Of a stretch of DNA of 64,000 nucleotides, positions 58,549 through 64,000 are shown piece after piece; position 1 is the stretch's first letter; each line of letters starts with the position of its first letter. The translations under genes and the position numbers were made by a program. The stretch is from Aquatica leii (taxonomy: Eukaryota; Arthropoda; Insecta; Coleoptera; Lampyridae): positions 3,462,937-3,526,936 of the forward strand of contig CM069436.1 of NCBI GenBank assembly GCA_035610365.1, written 5' to 3'. The notes beneath the pieces were generated by a model that worked only from the letters and a program-made list of their open reading frames with translations, made no database searches and had not been told where the DNA came from.

Positions 58549-58720
58549 GGAGAACTTGTTTCAGAACTTTTTCAAAACTGTAAGGCTCTGGAATGTAACA
58601 TTAAAAAATACATTTTCTCGTTTCACAAACGGAATCTCGGCGTTATTAACGACGAACGCGATGAGTGATTCCACCAAGATGTTTCAACGATGGAAAAACG
58701 TTATTAGGAAAAATGGAATA
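58549..58720. repeat. ~640-bp tandem repeat array, last fragment
   Basis: Continues the array after hAT-C (GAACTTGTTTCAGAACT, CATTTTCTCGTTTCACAAAC, TTTCAACGATGGAAAAACG), then decays. Confidence 0.8.
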
Positions 58721-60726
58721 AAAATATGCTTATTTGTTCCTGAAACAAAATACAAATTCGAAATCAGAGCCAAGTATTTCATAACAATTCTAATTAACTT
58801 AACACTAGACAAGAAATTTTGTCGATCGATGTTATTGATTCTGACTTTTTGTTCAAATTGTAACACGAGTTTGCTCGAATTAGTTCCACTTGCTGTTAAT
58901 GCTATTAGATGCCTATAACAAGTTTAGTTTAACAGCATTGTTAAGCAACTTAATTATACGGTTTTGTAAGAAAGTGACAAGTCCATTGTTTTTTCCTAGA
59001 ATATAATTCTTTTGTTGATGTTTCTACGTTAATCTCCAATTATTTCGTAATTATTGCGATATGAACTTTTGATTAAATTACTAATAATCGTTTCTTTCAG
59101 TAATCACTTTTTCTTAATTTCATTTTATTGTTAAGTTGATTTTTTCATTTATTTTTATACTTACTACTCCAATTATTTTTTACTTTTGCGTTGTCTTAGT
59201 TCCACTCAAATATTTTATGGACTTTACGTTACAAAAGGTCCAAATGAGCTTCAGAAATTTTTAACGAGTTAAGGAACACTTTTTTTTCTTAATTTTGTAA
59301 CGACGTCACAGTAATGTTAATTTCAGCACAAAGAACTCATTTTTAACAAAGTTGCAGTTTTATTTACAGAAGATTTTGCACTTCCTTTGAATTTTTATCT
59401 ACCAGCATAAAATTTGATTATGAAACACATATCGGATTCTTCACGTGTTGACTTAATTGTACAATAGTTGCTTTCATGCAGAAAGTATACACAGACGTGT
59501 GTATCTTGAAATGATAAAAAAGTCCTATTGTTATACCTGAAAATATCGACTTTAAAGTGTGTGAACGGTCATTCCAAAATTAATGCTGGTAAACGCGCGC
59601 AAAACACGTGTCCTAACTAGAATTGCACCCGCAGTACCCGTGGGAAAAATTTAACCCACGTTTACCCTCCACGGCACACCCCAATAAATTTGAATAAACA
59701 TATAGACGAATATACACGCTTTTATTACTTAGCCAAGTACCGTGAACAATATGCTCGTGACGTAATTGTAAGAATGCTAAAACCCCCCGTTATAATTCTC
59801 TGGCCAAAACTTCTTTCATTTTTCGGTTTTTGGTTACACTGTTAATAGTATACAACGCGTGAACTAAAAATTCATAACGCACGTTTTTATGTAACCTCTG
59901 GAATTTAACGGAGCAGCTAAAACATAAAAACCTTTATAATTCTCCCCGCATGTTTATGTTTGGCGAGAAAATTGAAAACGGTTAAGTTATAACCCTAATA
60001 ACAGTTTCTAAAATATCTTACAACGCCGTATAAAAATTGAACTTACAGCAACTGTTAAATGCATCGACGGCGTTAATTAACGCAAAGCTCTGACTTCCTC
60101 ATCTCATAAATAACATTCATAATAAACATGGTAAACTTTCCCATGAATAGTGTACAAAGCAGAAAGTGTCAAAAACATTTAGAGTGCTTTGATAATAGTA
60201 GCGTTACATGAATGATTTAAACCCGTAAAAAAATTATTATGGGGGTAAAACTTTTCGCGGGGTACAGCCGATTTTTCTAATATCCTCAAGCATACGCACA
60301 AACAACGGAACACGCCTTAAAAGCAAAGTGGCTTCTGTTTTAGTTTATAACCGTAAATTCCTTCTACGTATGGGTTAAGGTACTATTTTAAACAAAACTC
60401 TCCCTCTTATTCGAGCAACTATTTACGTAAAGCAGGTGGAAGCTCGAGTTGGAAATCTTTAGTCTTTAACAAGTTCCCTAACGCTCTTTCGTCTTTGTAC
60501 ACATTGCTTAGATTAAGGAAAGATTAGAAATGTGATATTTTTGCGCCAGACACAAATCTCTGTTTCAAGGGGGTGTGTTTTGGTATTTCCTTCTAACATA
60601 AAAATGCTTTTAGTTAAAAGTTTTAATCCGTAACGGACAAACCAAATATTTTTCTACGATTCCTTTTTTTATTTGTTTTTTAAATACCTTTTAATTTCAA
60701 ACGTTAAAATTTTTTTTCTTATATAG
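58721..60726. other. fringe intron 2 segment without recognised transposons
   Basis: 58.7-59.5 kb is AT-rich. 59.56-60.56 kb is of higher complexity with CACGTG-type and GTTAATTAAC-type palindromes and no TE motif or ORF. It could hold regulatory DNA, but nothing in the sequence proves it. Confidence 0.35.
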
Positions 60727-61158
60727 TGTAGCGAATTTTGTTATTAAAACTAATTTATTTAAACTACTAAAAATTTGTAACTTATACTAGAAATATGTAC
60801 ACTTTTAAACTAACTAATTAAATCTAATAATATTTAATAAAAACAATTACACTATAATTTATATCACTTACACGAAGATAAGATAAAGTCCGCGGATAGC
60901 TTCACACACTTCTTTACACTAAAGTCATGGATTTCGTAGATTTATTTATAACACGCGTTAACAACTTATTTATTTAGACTTGAATAATTTTCTTAACACT
61001 GCTATCTTTGCATTACGGCAATAACTGCCCTACGATTTGTTTGTTCCGTATATATACCTTGTGACAAAACGTTCCCGTATGTTCTGCATCCTTCGGTGAA
61101 CGTTCTAGAAAACCTCGCGAAGGCTCTCGAAGTTGCGAATAACTTCTCGAACGTTTCA
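60727..61158 (-). repeat. 3' LTR of family A copy 2
   Basis: 432 bp. On the minus strand it begins TGAAACGTTCGAGAAG and ends TTCGCTACA. It contains the heat-shock-like motif (61098-61110), TATATATA (61049-61056) and the end of ORF3. Confidence 0.92.
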
Positions 61159-61780
61159 CTGCCCCCTTCTTAGGACTATTCTGTCCTAGAACAGGAGACT
61201 GGATCCGACACCGGTAAAAAGGATCGTGGCGATAGCAGCAGCTTTTTCCATTTCGGCAACTTCCTTGACCATAAAAGTAACAGTCAATGGACTTTTCCTG
61301 GCCTGATATTCTTCTTGGTCGGTAACTACAGACCAACACTTGAACGCCTGTTCTTCGGAAGACAACCTCCAACATGTTTCGAACTGTCCTCCAATTCAGT
61401 TGATCTAAGCCACAACCAAGCTTGGGTACTGCCAATTTCTTAACATGATGTAACTCCATTTCTCTCTTGAGATTCCATAATGTTCGCCACAGATCTTTGT
61501 ATAACGGCTTGATACGTGAGTATTTCTTGGTGACCAGATGGAAAACGAATCGTCTGTCACCACATAGTCCTAAAACTTTTCCAATTGCCGGTCGCTGTCT
61601 TCGTAATTCATCTAGCTGCCCAAACTTCTTTTTAAACACGACTGCAACCCCTCTGGACATGTCAAGATTCTCGCTCACGCAATGTGCGATGGCGTAATAT
61701 TTTTGTGTCTGGAATAGGTCTTGTTGTTCCTCGGTGGTAACTCCGAACATAGCTTTTCCAGACCTCCCGTATACGTTCAT
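61013..61780 (-). CDS. ORF3: TARG1-like macrodomain plus CCCH zinc finger
   Basis: 255 codons in one open frame, starting 3 bp past the integrase stop. Residues ~14-153 match the OARD1/TARG1 class of macrodomains, which remove ADP-ribose from acidic residues of proteins. Visible parts are YYAIAHCVSENLDMSRGVAV, FKKKFG, FHLVTKK (Lys85/86, the expected catalytic Lys) and PKLGCGLDQLNW (Asp126, the expected catalytic Asp). Residues 167-185 form a C-x7-C-x5-C-x3-H finger (CYFYGQGSC, then CCYRH), a type that usually binds RNA. The basic tail is encoded across the polypurine tract, and the last ~48 codons lie in the 3' LTR. No signal peptide or TM, so it is not an envelope protein. Function in the element is inferred. 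It stays open while the neighbouring pol is broken. Confidence 0.88.
   Translation of the reverse strand: MNVYGRSGKAMFGVTTEEQQDLFQTQKYYAIAHCVSENLDMSRGVAVVFKKKFGQLDELRRQRPAIGKVLGLCGDRRFVFHLVTKKYSRIKPLYKDLWRTLWNLKREMELHHVKKLAVPKLGCGLDQLNWRTVRNMLEVVFRRTGVQVLVCSYRPRRISGQEKSIDCYFYGQGSCRNGKSCCYRHDPFYRCRIQSPVLGQNSPKKGAVKRSRSYSQLREPSRGFLERSPKDAEHTGTFCHKVYIRNKQIVGQLLP
61098..61110 (-). promoter_or_regulatory. heat-shock-element-like motif in family A copy 2 LTR
   Basis: GAACGTTCTAGAA is a perfect GAA-nn-TTC-nn-GAA triplet. It lies about 45 bp upstream, on the minus strand, of TATATATA (61049-61056). Further GAA/TTC cores (CTCGAAG, TTCTCGAA) lie farther upstream. It corresponds in place to the motifs at 2412-2424 and 12681-12709. 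Confidence 0.55.
61162..61171 (-). other. polypurine tract of family A copy 2
   Basis: AAGAAGGGGG on the minus strand, three bases before the TG of the 3' LTR. It also encodes Lys-Lys-Gly in ORF3. Confidence 0.8.
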
Positions 61781-61783
61781 AAA

Positions 61784-62653
61784 CTACTCGAACTCCATTT
61801 CTACGATTGGATTCCTGGTTTTGCTACTTATTACTCTGGTTCGGACTTGAACTTGCGTATTGTGGTTATCGCCAGCAAACGGGGCTAGACGATCGACGTG
61901 GACCACTTTTGGCTTGCTTCTGGGCGGTTTTGGGATGCGATATATGACGTCATTAATACGCTGCATGACTTCACAGGGGCCCTCCCATTGCCTTTGCAGT
62001 TTCGGCGACAAGCACGTCTCCTTTAAGGATTATACAACCAGACCATATCGCCAGGTTGAAACCCACCATTTTGTGCCTTGACATCATATCTAGTCTTCAT
62101 CCTTTTGCTGGCAATTTGTGTGTTTTTACGGACCTCTTAATGTATTTCGTCTAGCCTCTTGGTCAGCTTGCTGACGTAATCTTCTCCAGCAATTTCTTCT
62201 TCCGGTCTTCGTCCAAATTGAAGGTCGCATGGCAATCGTATTTCACGGCCGAGCATGACAGAGGATGGTGTTTGGTCTGTGCTTTCGTGAACGGATGATC
62301 GGTATGCCATTAGGAAAAGGTGCAAGTACTGATCCCAGTCTCTTTGGTGTTCGGACACTACCTTGGCTAAGTACTTGCCCATTGTTCGATTCATCCGTTC
62401 AACCATGCCATCAGATTGAGGATGGATAGTCGTTGTCCTAGTTTTTTTAATTCCCAACAGTCGGCAAACTTCTTGAAACAGCCCAGACTTAAAATTGCGG
62501 CCTTGATCAGAGTGTAATTCCAAATCGGCAGAAAAACTCTTTTACTAATACGTCTGCGATTGTAGCTGCTTCCTGATTGGGTATGGCGTAAGCCTCCGTC
62601 CATTTCGTGAAATAATCCATCGCCACCAGGATGTATTTATTTCCCGAATCTGA
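61784..62653 (-). pseudogene. integrase of family A copy 2
   Basis: After the in-frame stop following AGPFP the frame continues (SGNKYILVAMDYFTKWTEAY, about 62540-62650). It shifts near 62525 into 62137-62523, with ELHSDQGRNF (second Asp) and SDGMVERMNRTMG (Glu); the first Asp is retained in DIAG. After another break the C-terminal domain (61784-62011, LQRQWEGPCEVMQRINDVIY, then HVDRLAPF) ends just upstream of ORF3. DDE residues are present but frameshifts abolish function. The HHCC zinc domain is deleted. Confidence 0.9.
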
Positions 62654-63487
62654 TTATGGGAACGGCCCTGCGATGTCAGTCTCAAACTCTTGAAGACTTT
62701 CGGCAGCTTTCTGAACCCGACTTTTAATTTGAGCTTGATACATTTGTTGAAGATGAGCATCTCCATATCTCATTTCTAAACGTGAAATTAAAAGTTCGTA
62801 ATTTTCTTGTAGTTGGTCAGGAACAGTTTGCAAGATTCCAAGAGCTTCTCCACGTAAGGACACTATTAAGGACGTCGCTTTCTGTTTGCTGCTCCAACCA
62901 TTGGCTGTAGCTGCGGCTTCAAACTGCTTGTAGTAGGTTGACCATGGAACTTTACCATCAAAATTTGGAGGTACAACTTTAAACTTGTGAGTGGTTTCTT
63001 CCCTATAGTCCATTATTAAATCTTCACTCGTGACGCTTCCTTCGCCGTGACAATTCATTCGATTTATTCTTTCTTCAAGAAGTTTCATTCTGTCTTCTAG
63101 TTTGTTCTCTATTGCTTCCATTTTGTCATTCATAGATTCGCAAATTTCTTCTTTTAAATTTAACATATCTGCTTGGGTTTCCTCTTGCACAATTTTGATT
63201 TGGTTTCCTACACTTACTTGTATTTGTTCCTCAATAGTCTTTATTGATTGATTTTCCATGCTCGCTCGTATTTCTTCTTTTAAACTTCTAGAATTTTCTT
63301 CCATTTTCTGCGAATTTTCGTAAAACTTTTCTTCCATTTTTCTAGAATTTTCTTCCATTTTTCTGGAATTTTTCGACAGTTTTTCCTCAATTTTCTGTGA
63401 ATTTTCGCACATTTTTCTATTCATCGATTCGAGAATTTCAAATATTTTTGAATCCATTTTAACTGCTTGCAAACGCGACACCAGCAT
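62654..63487 (-). CDS. gag of family A copy 2 (open, fused to integrase start)
   Basis: 277 codons. Residues ~10-140 are a Lys/Glu/Asn/Ser-rich coiled coil built of near-repeats (KMEENSRKMEE). A basic/acidic hinge follows (MNCHGEGSVTSED). The capsid-like region starts at about 165 with VVPPNFDGKVPWSTYYKQFE, then NGWSSKQKATSLIVSLRGEA and ESLQEFETDIA. The last residues, AGPFP, belong to integrase, because a deletion removed the gag C-terminus, zinc knuckle, protease, RT and RNase H. It would form only part of a Gag protein. Confidence 0.85.
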   Translation of the reverse strand: MLVSRLQAVKMDSKIFEILESMNRKMCENSQKIEEKLSKNSRKMEENSRKMEEKFYENSQKMEENSRSLKEEIRASMENQSIKTIEEQIQVSVGNQIKIVQEETQADMLNLKEEICESMNDKMEAIENKLEDRMKLLEERINRMNCHGEGSVTSEDLIMDYREETTHKFKVVPPNFDGKVPWSTYYKQFEAAATANGWSSKQKATSLIVSLRGEALGILQTVPDQLQENYELLISRLEMRYGDAHLQQMYQAQIKSRVQKAAESLQEFETDIAGPFP

Positions 63488-63703
63488 AAATTTAAATATA
63501 ACACGAATATTGCTTTAAAACAGAATTTAATAACACTAAATTTTAATAAAGCCCGACACTGGCTTAACGAAACAAACAGCCAAGATTAAATGCTATAAAC
63601 AAACACGTGAACTAAAGTTTTCAATTATTTATGCAATCAATGTTCTTATTACGGGAGCGAAATTAGATTATTTAATCGTATTTACACTAATAAAAATCGC
63701 GAA

Positions 63704-63720
63704 CCCCACACCTGACACCA
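63704..63720 (-). other. primer-binding site of family A copy 2
   Basis: TGGTGTCAGGTGTGGGG on the minus strand, one base from the LTR end, the usual place for tRNA priming. The tRNA was not identified. Confidence 0.7.
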
Positions 63721-63721
63721 C

Positions 63722-64000
63722 TGTAGCGAATTTTATTATTAAAACTAATTTATTTAAACTACTAAAAATTTGTAACTTATACTAGAAATACGTACACTTT
63801 TAAATTAACCGAACCAATTAAATCTAATAATATTTAATAAGAACACTTACACTATAGTTTATATCACTTACACAAAGATAAGATAAAGTCCGCGGATAGC
63901 TTCACACACTTGTTTACACTAAAGTCACGTACTTCGTAGATTTATTTATAACACGCGTTAACGACTTATTTATTTAGACTTGAATAAACTTCTAAACACT
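63722..64000 (-). repeat. 5' LTR of family A copy 2 (cut by the window end)
   Basis: The LTR end TGTAGCGAATTTTATTATT matches the 3' LTR end at 60727. The upstream (U3) half lies outside the window. Confidence 0.9.

Larger units (their letters stand above)
60727..64000 (-). mobile_element. Ty3/gypsy family A copy 2, internally deleted, with ORF3
   Basis: The minus-strand element runs from its 5' LTR (63722 to past 64000) to its 3' LTR (60727-61158). It has the PBS TGGTGTCAGGTGTGGGG (63704-63720), gag (62654-63487), integrase fused directly to the gag end, ORF3 (61013-61780) and the PPT AAGAAGGGGG (61162-61171). Protease, RT and RNase H are deleted. The two LTRs differ at roughly twenty positions over the visible 279 bp, so the insertion is old. 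Confidence 0.93.

Noticed and set aside
61013..61780. ORF3 as an envelope gene
   Set aside because: It has no signal peptide, transmembrane segment or furin site; its motifs are those of a cytoplasmic or nuclear macrodomain and a CCCH finger.

Overview
The window is AT-rich nuclear DNA from an arthropod, almost certainly an insect and possibly a beetle. The evidence is a split fringe gene with a recognisable insect Fringe core, GT-AG introns, and a dense mix of insect-type transposable elements (Ty3/gypsy, Jockey/R1-like LINEs, hAT, piggyBac, pogo, Tc1/mariner, Mutator-like). I see no bacterial genes, CRISPR, rRNA or convincing tRNA genes.

Two host genes are supported. (1) An apparently complete eight-exon matrix metalloproteinase gene lies on the minus strand at 2755-3925. 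It encodes 268 aa with a signal peptide, PG-binding-like prodomain, cysteine switch and M10 catalytic domain, and has no hemopexin domain. It has a well spaced TATA box and a polyadenylation signal. (2) The fringe gene (Notch-modifying glycosyltransferase) is on the plus strand. Exon 1 is at 22665-22775 and exon 2 at 38644-38886, with later exons beyond the window. From 22.8 kb to the end the window is therefore fringe intron 1 (15.9 kb) and part of intron 2 (over 25 kb).

The rest is mostly mobile or repetitive DNA. 1-2496: 5' part of a Ty3/gypsy family, here called A, on the minus strand. 4984-10038: Ty3/gypsy element B, with short LTRs and an ATTAG target duplication, broken by a 1.5 kb insertion. 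11.0-11.6 kb: pogo/jerky-like remnant. 11.73-16.10 kb: satellite array with higher-order structure, containing a solo family A LTR. 16.1-17.0 kb: R1-like LINE fragment. 18.19-20.42 kb: degenerate Mutator-like transposase plus YqaJ nuclease gene. Fringe intron 1 holds a three-deep nest (hAT-A, then piggyBac-1, then a TIR element I cannot assign to a superfamily), followed by mariner, LINE and pogo-like remnants. Intron 2 holds hAT-B (with a Jockey LINE and a fold-back repeat inside), a ~640-bp tandem array split by LTR element C and by hAT-C (which itself contains piggyBac-2), and a second internal copy of family A (60727-64000).

The most notable object is in this last copy. Where an env-like ORF3 would be expected, it carries an intact 255-aa ORF encoding a TARG1/OARD1-like macrodomain followed by a CCCH zinc finger. 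This ORF reads through the polypurine tract into the 3' LTR. The LTRs of the same family carry heat-shock-element-type inverted GAA/TTC arrays next to a TATA box. Other notable points are a minisatellite amplified from pol sequence in the young element C, a gag-integrase deletion with microhomology, and two hammerhead-ribozyme-like core motifs.
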